Shown: positions 6,542 to 15,450 of the stretch, piece by piece
Layout: the number at the start of each line of letters is the position of its first letter
How positions within the stretch are numbered: the first letter of the stretch is position 1
NCBI GenBank assembly: GCA_023393755.1
Contig: JAEXCA010000108.1
Span: 13,260 to 77,259, forward strand
DNA from: Actinomycetes bacterium
GTDB lineage: Bacteria > Actinomycetota > Actinomycetes > Propionibacteriales > Propionibacteriaceae
Reading direction: 5' to 3'
Length of the DNA: 64,000 bases
Translations under genes and position numbers: made by a program
Notes under the pieces: model-generated
The model's database searches: none
What the model was told of the DNA's origin: nothing
What the model saw: the letters and a program-made list of their open reading frames with translations, nothing else

Positions 6542-8803
6542 CTACCGCTTCACCTTCACCGTGCCGGTCGCCTCGCCCAGCCCCGCGACATCGGCCACCG
6601 GACCCGTGCCGTCCGCCGCCTCGGCCCTCAGCGTCCAGGTGTAGCTGCCCGGGGCCACCTTCCGGCCCTTGGCGTCACGGCCGTTCCACTGCAGCCCGCG
6701 CAGCGATCCGGAGGCGGTGGCCCTGGTGGCGATGCTCCGCACCAGGACGCCGTTGGCGTTGCGGATCTCCAACGTTCCGGCCTTCAGCGGCTTGGTGGTG
6801 TCCAGTTCCGGACGCCAGGCCCTGCCCGCCCGGAACGAGGACGGTGCCAGCATGCCGAGCAGTCGGGGCCGGCTGGTTCCGGTGCCCGGCAGCGTGGCAA
6901 CCTCGATCGTGGTCTCGGTGACCCAGGCCACCTGACCGACGCCGTCGATCGCCACGCGGAAGCCGGTGGCCACCGGGACCGGACGCTTCTCCCCGGTCGC
7001 GACGTTCCACAGCTCGACGGTGCGCGAGTCCTCCTCGAGACCCGGCGCGGGCGGGCCGTAGTGGAACACCAGCGCGTGGCCGTCGCCGAGCGCCTCGACC
7101 TTACCGTCGATGGCGTGGGACTCCTGGGTGCGGTAGTTGATCACCTGGGCGGTGTAGCCCACCTCCGGGTAGCCGGACGAGACGGCGATCCAGTCGCCCC
7201 AGATCCGCAGGTCTCCGGCCCAGTACTCCGGCCCGGCCGGAAGGGTCAGGCTGAGCGGGGTGGCGGACGGCCGCGCCAGGTCACGGATCGTGACCGTCCT
7301 GCTCTCCTCGTTCAGGGTCGCCACCAGGCTGCCGAAGACGGCCGGGTAGAGCCCGGTGTCGTACCGCGTGCCGTCGACCCGCCGGACGAAGTCCTGGGTG
7401 GCGGCGTACGGCCCGGAGAGCCCCATCAGGTTGCTCTTCTGACGTTGGTTGAACGTCCGCTTGGCGCCGTCGTAGTACTTGGTGCGCAACGAGGTGCAGC
7501 AGTCGGCCGCGCTCCGGGCACCGGAGGCGAAGGCGTTCCAGCCGGCGTCAACCGGACCGGTCAGGCGCACCTCCTTGCCGATGCCGCCGGCCGCGAAGGT
7601 GCGGTACCACAGCGGATTGGGAGCCGATTCGGGGTACGGCCGGGAATCGATCGCCAGCACCCGGTTCGGTGCCAGCGCCAGGCTGCCGACCTGGCTGGGA
7701 ACCTTGCGACCGATGATCGACCAGGAAACCTTCAGCCCCTTGGTCAGCCGGCCGTAGACCACGCCCCTGCTGGCGTGAACCGCCGCGGCCAACGGGCGCG
7801 ACGGGTCACGGAAACCGGTACCCTGCGGCCTCCTGATCGTGCCGGTCGAGGTGAGCTTCCGGACCCGGGAACCCTGGCTGAACCAGACGCCACCGCCCTT
7901 GCCGCCGGTCCAGTGGGTGACCTGGTCGACGCCCTGCGAGACCTCGTAGGAGAGGTCCAGGTACCTGCTGTCGCCCTTGCGCAGGGTCACGCAGCTCGGC
8001 TTGGCGGGGGTCGCCAGGGCGGCCCGGCAGACCTGCAGCCTGGTCTTCGTCCCGACCAGGTAGTGGACCCGGTTGGCCGAGACCGCGATGTCCAGCAGGC
8101 CGGGGACGTGGATCGCAGCGGGGCCCTCGGTCCCGTCGGTGGGCGCGACCACCAGGTAGGTGCGTTCGTGCTGCTGGGCGTCGTAGCCCGAGGCCCGGGC
8201 GGCGACCGTCCGGCCGTCCGCCGAGATCGCCTGCGGCGTGGCGTCGGCCGGGGCACCGGTGCCGAACCGGACCGGCAGGTGCTGTGCCGTGGCGCCGGAG
8301 AGATCGAAGACCCGCCCGTCGTTGAGCACCACCCGGTTGCTCACCGCGTCCCTGATCCTCAGGCATTCGGAGACCACCGCGCTCTGCTCGGCGGTCACCG
8401 CCACCTTGCGCTGAGCGCCGGTGGCAGGCTCCCAGACGACGAAACCACCCAGTCTGGCGGTGTCACAGCCCTCGTCCGAGGTCACCAGATCGGTGAGTTC
8501 GAGCTTGTAGAAGACGCCCTGATAGCCGACCAGGGATCCCTGCCCGGCCAGCGTGTCGGGTAGCTGCTGCCAGGTCCTGCCATTGTTGCGCGAGTACTCG
8601 TGGACGAACTCCCGCGAGCTCACCTTCACCTGACGGACCAGGGTGTCGCCGCTGGCGGCGATCAGGCTGGTGTCGGCGTACATCCTGGGCAGCGGGATGC
8701 TGGTGACCGGGGCGAGAGTGCCGTCGGCCTGGGCCGGCGTCGCCTGGAGGAACGGAAGGAAGAGGGCGAGAACGCCGGCGAGAACGCCGAAGATGCGCCG
8801 CAT
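6542..8803 (-). CDS. Large secreted protein, propeller-like with C-terminal FlgD-type Ig domain
   Basis: Exported protein of unknown role, 753 aa. A signal peptide (MRRIFGVLAGVLALFLPF, cut predicted after Ala26, TPAQA) is followed by about 600 residues of short beta-rich segments typical of beta-propeller or sialidase-like folds (REFVHEYSRNNGRTWQQLPD resembles a BNR/Asp-box repeat; later LAIDSRPYPES and WGDWIAVSSGY). The last ~90 residues contain LEIRNANGVLVRSI and GLQWNGRDAKGRKVAPGSYT, a FlgD-like Ig/CHU_C module common at the ends of secreted actinobacterial proteins. The start follows GAGGAG by 7 bp. It may bind cell-wall or exopolymer surfaces, but no catalytic residues can be assigned. 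Confidence 0.75.
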   Translation of the reverse strand: MRRIFGVLAGVLALFLPFLQATPAQADGTLAPVTSIPLPRMYADTSLIAASGDTLVRQVKVSSREFVHEYSRNNGRTWQQLPDTLAGQGSLVGYQGVFYKLELTDLVTSDEGCDTARLGGFVVWEPATGAQRKVAVTAEQSAVVSECLRIRDAVSNRVVLNDGRVFDLSGATAQHLPVRFGTGAPADATPQAISADGRTVAARASGYDAQQHERTYLVVAPTDGTEGPAAIHVPGLLDIAVSANRVHYLVGTKTRLQVCRAALATPAKPSCVTLRKGDSRYLDLSYEVSQGVDQVTHWTGGKGGGVWFSQGSRVRKLTSTGTIRRPQGTGFRDPSRPLAAAVHASRGVVYGRLTKGLKVSWSIIGRKVPSQVGSLALAPNRVLAIDSRPYPESAPNPLWYRTFAAGGIGKEVRLTGPVDAGWNAFASGARSAADCCTSLRTKYYDGAKRTFNQRQKSNLMGLSGPYAATQDFVRRVDGTRYDTGLYPAVFGSLVATLNEESRTVTIRDLARPSATPLSLTLPAGPEYWAGDLRIWGDWIAVSSGYPEVGYTAQVINYRTQESHAIDGKVEALGDGHALVFHYGPPAPGLEEDSRTVELWNVATGEKRPVPVATGFRVAIDGVGQVAWVTETTIEVATLPGTGTSRPRLLGMLAPSSFRAGRAWRPELDTTKPLKAGTLEIRNANGVLVRSIATRATASGSLRGLQWNGRDAKGRKVAPGSYTWTLRAEAADGTGPVADVAGLGEATGTVKVKR

Positions 8804-8926
8804 GATGACTCCTCGATGATCGGGGATGGTGCTCAACCTACGCAGCTGGTGCCCAGGACGTGGCGGCGTACTCCTGGTTCTTCTCGCCGTCCCCGCCATC
8901 GCCGCCGCTCGACCGGGCGGCCGCGC

Positions 8927-10687
8927 TCAGGAGGCCGCCAGCCAGCGGCGCGCCAGCGCGATCCTCGCCTCGACCTGCTCGGTGGTGGCCTGCGCCAGGG
9001 ACGGTCCGCCCGCTTCCCGGCGCAGGCCGGCGTGGACGTGGCTGTGCGGGACCCCCCTCACCCTCGCCAGCTGCGAGACCAGGGAGTTGAGCTCCTTGCG
9101 GCGGGTCTCCAGGGCACGGTGCAGACTGACCGATTCCGGAACCCGCTCGCGGCGTTCCTGCCGCACCCGACGGGCCAACTGGCGACGCTGCCGCTGGGCG
9201 AGCAGGGACGCCACCTGGTCGGGCTCGAGCAGGCCGGGCAGGCCGAGGTAGTCGGCCTCGTCCGCGCTCTCCGGCTCGGCGAACAGCCCGAACTGGCGGT
9301 TCTCGAACATCACGTGGTCGAAGACCGCCTGCGACTCCAGCGCCTCGAACCGGCCGTCCTCGAGGTCGGCGGTGTTCTGGGTGCGGTTGGCCTCGGCGAT
9401 GAGCGCGTCCTCCGGAGCCCAGAGATCCTCGTCGTGCTTGGGACGGCCCAGGACGTGATCCCGCTGCCGCTCCAGCGCACCGGCATGGGCCAGCAGGATC
9501 GGCACGGTCGGCAGGAAGACGGTGGCCAGCTCACCGCGTCGACGGCTGCGGACGAACCGTCCGACCGCCTGGGCGAAGAACAGCGGGGTGGCGATCGCCG
9601 TGGCATAGACGCCCACCGCCAGCCGAGGCACGTCCACCCCCTCGGAGACCATGCGTACCGCCACCATCCAACGTTCCTCGGAAGCCGAGAACTCCTCGAT
9701 CTTCCGGCTCGACCCCGCATCGTCGGAGAGCACCACCACAGCAGGCTCGCCGGTGATCGTGTGCAGTGCCCGCGCGTAGGCGCGGGCCTGTTGTTGATCG
9801 GTGGCGATCACCAGCCCTCCGGCGTCCGGAACGTGCCGGCGCACCTCGGTCAGCCGCTTGTCCGCCGAGCCGAGCACAGCGGCGATCCACTCCCCCTTCG
9901 GGTCCAGCGCGGTGCGCCAGGCCTGCGCGGTGACATCCTTGGGCAGCGGCTCCCCCAGCCCGACGGCCAGCTCGTCGCCGGCCCTGGTCCGCCACCGCAT
10001 CCCGCCGCCGTAGGCCATGAACACCACCGGACGGACCACGTGGTCGCGCAGCGCCTCCGCGTAGCCGTAGGTGTAGTCGGCCACCGAGCGGCGGGTGCCG
10101 TCCGCCTCCTCGGCGTAGCTGACGAACGGGATCGGCGTGGCGTCCGAGCGGAACGGCGTACCGGTCAGCCCGAGTCGCCGGGTGGCCAGCGCGAAGGAGT
10201 TCGCGACCGCGTCCCCCCAGCTGAGGTTGTCCCCGGCGTGGTGGAGCTCGTCGAAGATCACCAGGGTGCGGGCCCGGACGGTGAGCGCCTCCCAGGCGAA
10301 CGGACGCACCGCCACCCCGGCGTAGGTGACCACCATGCCGTGGTACTGCCGAGAGCGGCCCTTCCGCGAACCGCCCAGGCCTGGGTCAAGCTGGATACCT
10401 GCCTTCGCGGCCGCCTCGGCCCACTGCACCTTCAGGTGCTCGGTCGGCGCCACCACGATCACCTGCTCCACCCGGCGATCCGCCAGCAGTTCGGACGCCA
10501 CCCGCAGCGCGAAGGTGGTCTTTCCCGCGCCGGGGGTCGCCACGGCGAGGAAGTCCTGCGCGTCCAGCTCGCGGTAGCGGGCCAGCGCCTCCTCCTGCCA
10601 GGCCCGCAGCCGGGAGGCCGTACCCCACGCCGCCCGCCCCGGGAACGCCGGGGAGAGCTGCCAATGAGCGTGGACCGATTCAGACAT
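8927..10687 (-). CDS. DEAD/DEAH-box superfamily 2 helicase
   Basis: ATP-dependent nucleic acid motor, 586 aa, cytoplasmic. Motif I is ATPGAGKTT (residues 50-58), motif II DELH (146-149), motif III LTGTPFRSD, and motif VI AVGRFVRSRR, all in order within two RecA-like domains. The C-terminal ~170 residues are basic and Arg-rich (ARRVRQERRERVPESV). The family (COG1061-like, related to UvrB/XPB helicases) is widespread in actinobacteria and of uncertain specific role. It stands alone, 123 bp upstream of the secreted protein gene on the same strand, and no restriction or nuclease partner is visible that would suggest a defence system. Confidence 0.9.
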   Translation of the reverse strand: MSESVHAHWQLSPAFPGRAAWGTASRLRAWQEEALARYRELDAQDFLAVATPGAGKTTFALRVASELLADRRVEQVIVVAPTEHLKVQWAEAAAKAGIQLDPGLGGSRKGRSRQYHGMVVTYAGVAVRPFAWEALTVRARTLVIFDELHHAGDNLSWGDAVANSFALATRRLGLTGTPFRSDATPIPFVSYAEEADGTRRSVADYTYGYAEALRDHVVRPVVFMAYGGGMRWRTRAGDELAVGLGEPLPKDVTAQAWRTALDPKGEWIAAVLGSADKRLTEVRRHVPDAGGLVIATDQQQARAYARALHTITGEPAVVVLSDDAGSSRKIEEFSASEERWMVAVRMVSEGVDVPRLAVGVYATAIATPLFFAQAVGRFVRSRRRGELATVFLPTVPILLAHAGALERQRDHVLGRPKHDEDLWAPEDALIAEANRTQNTADLEDGRFEALESQAVFDHVMFENRQFGLFAEPESADEADYLGLPGLLEPDQVASLLAQRQRRQLARRVRQERRERVPESVSLHRALETRRKELNSLVSQLARVRGVPHSHVHAGLRREAGGPSLAQATTEQVEARIALARRWLAAS

Positions 10688-11066
10688 GGGCGACCGAGGC
10701 TAGTGCCGGGTCGTCCTCAATTCGGCAGCGGCGCGCCGGTGAGCCTCAGGGTGTCCGAGCAGTGAACTGGATCCCACGCCGTCGGGTCGACAATGCCGCC
10801 CAGCGCGCATCCGCGCCGCATATCGCGCGGCTGCCGGCGTCGACCATTGCCAGTCGCGCAATGACGCCGCATACCGGGCAATTTCGAGGCCTCGTATGCG
10901 GTGCCGATGCGCACCACCCGACCAACCACCCCGATCGCCCAACGATAAGCGGCGGCAATGCGCGGCAAGACAACAGCCGTGCTCGCGGCCGCTGATCAGC
11001 GAACCCCAGCGCTTGCTGCGACTTCGCCGCTAGTGGGCCGTGACCACAGTCAGGACAGGCTCGTCT
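10688..11066. other. 379-bp gap without a convincing gene
   Basis: Lies between the helicase start and the vapC stop. Open frames here are short, lack ribosome sites and look unlike proteins. A small inverted repeat (ccgcatac near 10870 and gtatgcgg near 10896) and many gcgcat/atgcgc words are the only structure seen. The helicase promoter should be at its left end. Confidence 0.5.
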
Positions 11067-11477
11067 TCACTCCTGCCAGGGGTTGAGCAGTCGGACGCCC
11101 GTCCGCTCGAAGTCGCTGATGTTCCGCGTGACAAGCGTGAGATCGTGCACGAGACCGGTGGCCGCGATGAGTGCATCCATCTCGGGCAACGGATCTGGGA
11201 CGTGCAAGGCGGCCGCCACGATCGCGATCTGCTCGTCAACCGCCAGAACACGACCCCCCACCATCGGTCGGACATCCTCGTTGAGCCAGAGGCGAAGTGG
11301 ACGCGCGCCGGCTGGGTCACTGCGCTCCTTGCGTCGCACGCCACGCTCCAACTCCAGCATCGTGATGGCGCTCAGCGCGAGATCGCCGATCTCCTGCCCT
11401 CGCAGCCAGGCCATCAGAGCCGACGACCGCTTCAAGCGCGCGTCGCTGATGATGTTCGTATCGAGCAGGTACTTCAC
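11067..11477 (-). CDS. vapC: VapC-type PIN-domain toxin
   Basis: Predicted Mg-dependent ribonuclease that cleaves RNA (tRNA or rRNA in studied VapCs) unless held by its antitoxin. The 136-aa protein has the four acidic PIN residues: YLLDTNIISD at the N-terminus, LELERGV, PEMDALIAATG and TRNISDFERTG. GTG 11477 gives VKYLLDTN, the standard PIN start, and overlaps the antitoxin stop by 4 bp, so translation is coupled. The toxin family is sure; the RNA target is unknown. Confidence 0.92.
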   Translation of the reverse strand: MKYLLDTNIISDARLKRSSALMAWLRGQEIGDLALSAITMLELERGVRRKERSDPAGARPLRLWLNEDVRPMVGGRVLAVDEQIAIVAAALHVPDPLPEMDALIAATGLVHDLTLVTRNISDFERTGVRLLNPWQE

Positions 11478-11746
11478 AGGTCCAACTCGCGAGGCGCTTC
11501 CACCCGGCGCTGCGGCAGCTCCAACTCGATGTCCTCCGTGCCCCGTGCCCACAGCCGGTCACCCACGAGTTCCCGCTCACCAGAGAGCCGATCAAAGTCG
11601 GCGGCCGTCATCAGCACGTGTGAGCGGCGACCGTGATCGGTGATCGTGACAGGGCCCTGCTCGGCAGCTCGCTTCGCTGCCGAGACATCGCGATTGAACT
11701 CGCGACTCGTGATCGTGGTGCCGGTCATCACTCTTCCCATCGCCAT
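11474..11746 (-). CDS. Phd/YefM-family antitoxin
   Basis: Antitoxin partner of the downstream PIN toxin and probable autorepressor. The N-terminal part TITSREFNRDVSAAKRAA and TITDHGRRSHVLMTAADF is the Phd DNA-binding fold; the acidic C-terminal third (DIELELPQRRVEAPRELDL) would wrap the toxin. A Phd-type antitoxin with a PIN toxin is a common mixed pairing. ATG 11746 is preceded by TACTGT 7 bp upstream, suggesting a leaderless message; ATG 11728 (MTGTTITS) fits the family alignment and is the alternative start. Confidence 0.9.
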   Translation of the reverse strand: MAMGRVMTGTTITSREFNRDVSAAKRAAEQGPVTITDHGRRSHVLMTAADFDRLSGERELVGDRLWARGTEDIELELPQRRVEAPRELDL

Positions 11747-11750
11747 TGTG

Positions 11751-11761
11751 CCTACAGTAGG
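11751..11761. promoter_or_regulatory. Palindromic operator candidate of the Phd/VapC pair
   Basis: cctacagtagg is a perfect 11-bp palindrome that covers the -10 box (TACTGT on the complement) of the antitoxin gene. Binding there by the Phd protein would block transcription, the usual autoregulation of such modules. The same palindrome recurs at 21917-21927 beside the second MmcQ gene, where no antitoxin is present. Confidence 0.5.
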
Positions 11762-11782
11762 TATTTTAGCAGGCCTCCAGCG

Positions 11783-12211
11783 TCAGTCCTCGGCCAAGCC
11801 TTGCGCAGCCAGCCAGTCCTTAGCGCGCTTGATGGACGCCCGGGCAAGCCACGCCTCCTGGACGACCTCGGTCAACTCCTCCAGCGACAGCTCACCCACC
11901 CTGCTGCCCCGCAGCAGCACAGACGGGTGCCCGTCGAAGTGCGGCGTGGTGAAGAAGGGCACGTCGCCGTTCCGCAGCAGGGCCTGCTTGTCGCCCTCGG
12001 TGCACGTCCAGAACACGATGACATCCGAGTACAGCTCTCCGGTCTGCGGGTCGACCGCGTCAGGGCGCGGGTTGCGAAAGAACACGAATGACCGGCCGTT
12101 GACCTGGTAGATCGGATTGCCCAGCGAGCCAGCGGTCTCTGTCACGAAGGGCATGGCCATCGCAACGTCGTGGATATCGGACAGGCGTGCCCGGCGTGAG
12201 CGCTTCACCAC
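11783..12211 (-). CDS. MmcQ/YjbR family DNA-binding-like protein, copy 1
   Basis: A 142-aa protein of the MmcQ/YjbR (CyaY-like fold) family, whose members are suspected to bind DNA but have no settled function. Diagnostic stretches are GNPIYQVNGRSFVFFRNPRP, VIVFWTCTEGDKQALL and FTTPHFDGHPSVLLRG, then a C-terminal helix with RAKDWLAAQGLAED. The start is GTG 12211 with TACACT 7 bp upstream, hence leaderless. A paralogue of identical length and roughly 90% identity lies at 21949-22377. It sits just upstream of the Phd/VapC pair, on the same strand. Confidence 0.85.
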   Translation of the reverse strand: MVKRSRRARLSDIHDVAMAMPFVTETAGSLGNPIYQVNGRSFVFFRNPRPDAVDPQTGELYSDVIVFWTCTEGDKQALLRNGDVPFFTTPHFDGHPSVLLRGSRVGELSLEELTEVVQEAWLARASIKRAKDWLAAQGLAED

Positions 12212-12337
12212 GAACCAGAGTGTAGTAAGACGCCCTGATGCCGCCGGCCACCGCGAAGTACCGACTACCGACGTTCTCTGAGAGCTGGGCCGAACGGTCC
12301 ACGCCCCGCATCCGCGCAGCGGGTCGGGAACGGCGGC

Positions 12338-14575
12338 TCACCGACCCGGCGGGTCGTCGCCAAGAATGATCGCCCGCACTTCCCCCGGGTCAAGATCGAG
12401 TCCCGGCCACGCCGCGATCCGACTGAACGGGAAGGCCGCCATCATCTCCGCCCACCCGGACTCGCCAATGACGTGTTCGGCGGTCTCGGCGGGCATCCGG
12501 GCACGCACCACCTCGACGAGTCGGTCGCGTGCCGCCGGGTTGGCCAGGATCTCGCCCAGGGTCGACTGCAGGCTGAGTCCGCTCGGCTTCTCGTCGCCCA
12601 CCACGTGAACGACCGCGGTGAGGCGCAGATCGCGGCTGGACGCTCCCACCGAGAACTCGTAGTGCCCACCTTCGAGACGCCACTGTCGAGCCGCCGTGTC
12701 CCAGTAGCGCAACTCGTCCCAGCAGACCTCGATCGTCGCGCTACGTCGCGTCCCGGGCTCGAGGTCGCGGATGCAGACTCCCTTGAGCTCTCGGGGCGGC
12801 CGCGCCACGGCCGAGTTCTGCATGCCCACATAGAGCTGCGCAATCTCCCGCCCGCGTCGCTGACCCGTGTTCTGCAGGAGGAACTCCACGCGCACCCCGT
12901 TGCGGGTGGGGAGCACCTCCAGCTCGGAGTAGTCGAACTGGGTGTAGGAAAGGCCGTGCCCGAACGGGTACCGGACGTGGTGGCCGAGGGCGTCGTGACC
13001 GCGATAGCCGACGAACAGACCCTCGCCGTAGCGAACGGCGCCGGAGTCGCCCGGGAAGTGCAGGTAGGACGGCACGTCCTTCAGCGACAGCGGGATCGTC
13101 TCCGCCAGCCGCCCGGACGGAACGACGTCCCCAACCAGAATGTCGCAGAGCGCCGAGCCGCCGGCCTGCCCCAGGAGCCAGCCGTGGACGATCGCCCCGG
13201 CCTGCTCGTCGAATGGAGCGACGTCGACCACCCCACCGGCGACCAGCACGATGACGGTCCGGGGAGCGACGTCGAGCACGGCCGCGATCAGGTCGAGCTG
13301 GTCGTCGGGCAGGGCGAGACTGGTGCGGTCGGCACCCTCGGCCTCGGCCGCATCCGGCAGGCCGACCACCAGGACGGTGGTGGCGCAGGTTCCAGCGACG
13401 ACCGTTGCCTCTTCCTGGAGTCGCGCCAGGGTCCGCGGATCAGTCGCGTCCAACGAGTAGCCGGGCGCGTACTCGATCGGAGTCTCAACGTAGCGCTCGC
13501 GGAGCGCGGCCAGCAGGTTGTCGGTGCTCGTCGGGTTGACCCGCGAACTGCCTCCACCCTGAATCCGGGGCTGGGCGGCGAGCGCGCCGATGACGGCGAT
13601 CGACGAACTCGGCTGCAGCGGGAGCAGACCGTCGTTCTTGAGCAGCACCACCGCCCGGGCGGCCGCCTCGCGGGCGATCGCCTGCTGCCGCGCCGGATCC
13701 ACGGGTTCGGCGGTCGCTGCCCGGGTCCGCTCGGCGAGGGTCGCCATCCGCCGGGCGGCGGCGGCCAGCATGCCGGGATCGAGGTCGCCGGACGCGATCG
13801 CACCGACGATGGCGTCGGTGGGCTGGCGGCCGGCGGCGGGCATCTGGAGGTCGAGTCCCGCCTTGAGCGAGGCGACCCGGTCGGCCACGGCACCCCAGTC
13901 GGAGACCACGACCCCGTCATAGCCCCATTCCTGTCGCAGCACCTCGGTCAGAAGCCAGCCGTTCTCTGCCGCGGGTACGCCGTTGATGCTGTTGTAGGCG
14001 CACATCACCACCCAGGGGCGCGCTGCCCGGACGACGTGTTCGAAGGCCCGTAGGTAGAGCTCCCGGAGGGTTCTCTCGTCGACCTCGGAGGAGACCCGGA
14101 GCCGGTCGGTCTCCTGGTTGTTGGCGGCGAAGTGCTTCGCGGTCGCCGCGACCCCCTCGGACTGAATGCCGTCCACCATCCCGGCCGCCAGCTGACCGGA
14201 AAGCCACGGATCCTCCGAGTAGTACTCGAAGTTCCGTCCGCCCAACGGCGATCGCTTGAGATTCAGGCCCGGGCCGAGCACGACATCCACCCCCAGGGAC
14301 CGCGCCTCCCGCCCGATCGCCGCGCCCACCTGTCGGACGAGTTGCGCATCGAAGGTGGCGCCGAGGGCGACTGCGGGAGGGAAACAGGTTGCCGGCAGGC
14401 TTTCGCCGATGCCGAAGTTGTACTCGTCCGGCTGGCGACGGATGCCGTGCGGGCCGTCGGCCAGCAGGAGCGCCGGGATGCCCGCCGCTGCCACGCCGTG
14501 GGTTCGCCAGAAGGTCGCACCGTTGGTCAGCGCCGCCTGGTCCTCGAGCGGCAGATCCTCGATCCTCGACGTCAT
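12338..14575 (-). CDS. Glycoside hydrolase family 3 enzyme (beta-glucosidase-like)
   Basis: Cytoplasmic exo-glycosidase (no signal peptide), 745 aa, probably cleaving an imported oligosaccharide. The N-terminal barrel contains GPGLNLKRSPLGGRNFEYYS, KHFAANNQE and the nucleophile Asp226 in GYDGVVVSDWGAV. A second alpha/beta domain (AVVLLKNDGLLPLQ, IGALAAQPRIQGGGSSRV) supplies the acid/base region, followed by a fibronectin-III-like domain (YPFGHGLSYTQFDYSELEV). A C-terminal extension of roughly 100 residues follows. ATG 14575 overlaps the permease stop as ATGA, so it is the last gene of the importer operon. Beta-glucosidase or xylosidase activity is inferred; the substrate is open. Confidence 0.92.
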   Translation of the reverse strand: MTSRIEDLPLEDQAALTNGATFWRTHGVAAAGIPALLLADGPHGIRRQPDEYNFGIGESLPATCFPPAVALGATFDAQLVRQVGAAIGREARSLGVDVVLGPGLNLKRSPLGGRNFEYYSEDPWLSGQLAAGMVDGIQSEGVAATAKHFAANNQETDRLRVSSEVDERTLRELYLRAFEHVVRAARPWVVMCAYNSINGVPAAENGWLLTEVLRQEWGYDGVVVSDWGAVADRVASLKAGLDLQMPAAGRQPTDAIVGAIASGDLDPGMLAAAARRMATLAERTRAATAEPVDPARQQAIAREAAARAVVLLKNDGLLPLQPSSSIAVIGALAAQPRIQGGGSSRVNPTSTDNLLAALRERYVETPIEYAPGYSLDATDPRTLARLQEEATVVAGTCATTVLVVGLPDAAEAEGADRTSLALPDDQLDLIAAVLDVAPRTVIVLVAGGVVDVAPFDEQAGAIVHGWLLGQAGGSALCDILVGDVVPSGRLAETIPLSLKDVPSYLHFPGDSGAVRYGEGLFVGYRGHDALGHHVRYPFGHGLSYTQFDYSELEVLPTRNGVRVEFLLQNTGQRRGREIAQLYVGMQNSAVARPPRELKGVCIRDLEPGTRRSATIEVCWDELRYWDTAARQWRLEGGHYEFSVGASSRDLRLTAVVHVVGDEKPSGLSLQSTLGEILANPAARDRLVEVVRARMPAETAEHVIGESGWAEMMAAFPFSRIAAWPGLDLDPGEVRAIILGDDPPGR

Positions 14576-15450
14576 TTCCCGATTCCTGCCGTGATGCCGG
14601 TGATGATCTGCTTCGTCGCCACGATGAACAGCACCAGCAGCGGGATCGTGGCGATCACCAGGCCGGCGAACAACGATGCCCAGTCGGTCTGGTACTCGCC
14701 GAAGAACTTGCTCAAGCCGACGCCGAGCGTGAAGCGCTCCGGGCTTCGTAGCAGGACCAGGGGCGTGAGGAAGTCGTTCCAGATCGGAACGAAGCGGAAG
14801 ACCACCACCGTGGCGATGGCCGGCCGGACCAGCGGCACCGAGACGGCGACGAAGGACCGGATCGGCCCGGCGCCGTCGATCATCGCCGCCTCCTCCAGAT
14901 CGAGCGGGAGTTGCCGGAAGAAGGCAGCGAACACGAAGACCGAGAACGGGATGCCGTTGGCCGCGTAGACCAGGACGAGGCTGAGGGGGTTGTCGATCAG
15001 CCGGAGGGCGTCCATCAGGTGGAACATCGGCAGGATCGCGAGCATGAAGGGGATGAACAGCCCTGAGATGAACAGCGCCTCCAGCAGCTCGCGGCCGCGG
15101 AACCGCCAGCGCGCCACGGCATAGGCGGCCGGCAGTGCCACGATCGTGGACAGCCCGACCGACGCGATCGTGATGGTGAGGCTGTTGACCGTGTAGGTGG
15201 AGAACGACGCCTTGGTCCACGCGTTCACATAGTTCTGCAGCGTGGGGTCGGCAGGCCAGGGCCACGGCTCGATGGCGATCGCGAGGTGGGTTCGGAAGGA
15301 GTTCAGGATCATCGTGACCAGCGGAATGATCGAGACCGCCGCGTAGCCGCACAGCAACACCGCCACGACGGTCCCCCACACCGCCCGCCTGCTCTTGGTC
15401 CAGCGGGTCGGTGACGGTCCCCGGACGGGGTCGAGCAGCACCGTGCTCAC
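14572..15450 (-). CDS. ABC sugar transporter permease (MalG/carbohydrate CUT1 type)
   Basis: Inner-membrane permease, 292 aa, six predicted helices, with the ATPase-contacting EAA loop EEAAMIDGAGPIRSFVAV. It belongs to the CUT1 family that imports oligosaccharides together with a binding protein and a second permease. The start is GTG 15450, which overlaps the stop of the upstream permease by 4 bp (GTGA). The window shows no ATPase gene in this operon, so a shared MsiK-like ATPase encoded elsewhere probably energises it, as in other actinobacteria. Confidence 0.93.
   Translation of the reverse strand: MSTVLLDPVRGPSPTRWTKSRRAVWGTVVAVLLCGYAAVSIIPLVTMILNSFRTHLAIAIEPWPWPADPTLQNYVNAWTKASFSTYTVNSLTITIASVGLSTIVALPAAYAVARWRFRGRELLEALFISGLFIPFMLAILPMFHLMDALRLIDNPLSLVLVYAANGIPFSVFVFAAFFRQLPLDLEEAAMIDGAGPIRSFVAVSVPLVRPAIATVVVFRFVPIWNDFLTPLVLLRSPERFTLGVGLSKFFGEYQTDWASLFAGLVIATIPLLVLFIVATKQIITGITAGIGK

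Noticed and set aside
8927..10687. SF2 helicase as part of a defence island with the toxin-antitoxin pair
   Set aside because: No nuclease, methylase or other defence gene lies nearby, and a 379-bp empty gap separates it from the toxin-antitoxin pair.
10762..10995. Small plus-strand frame in the gap before vapC
   Set aside because: No ribosome site or -10 box, composition unlike proteins, no recognisable motif.
12473..14053. Long plus-strand frame opposite the GH3 gene
   Set aside because: Shadow frame; the GH3 reading frame has catalytic motifs and operon overlaps.
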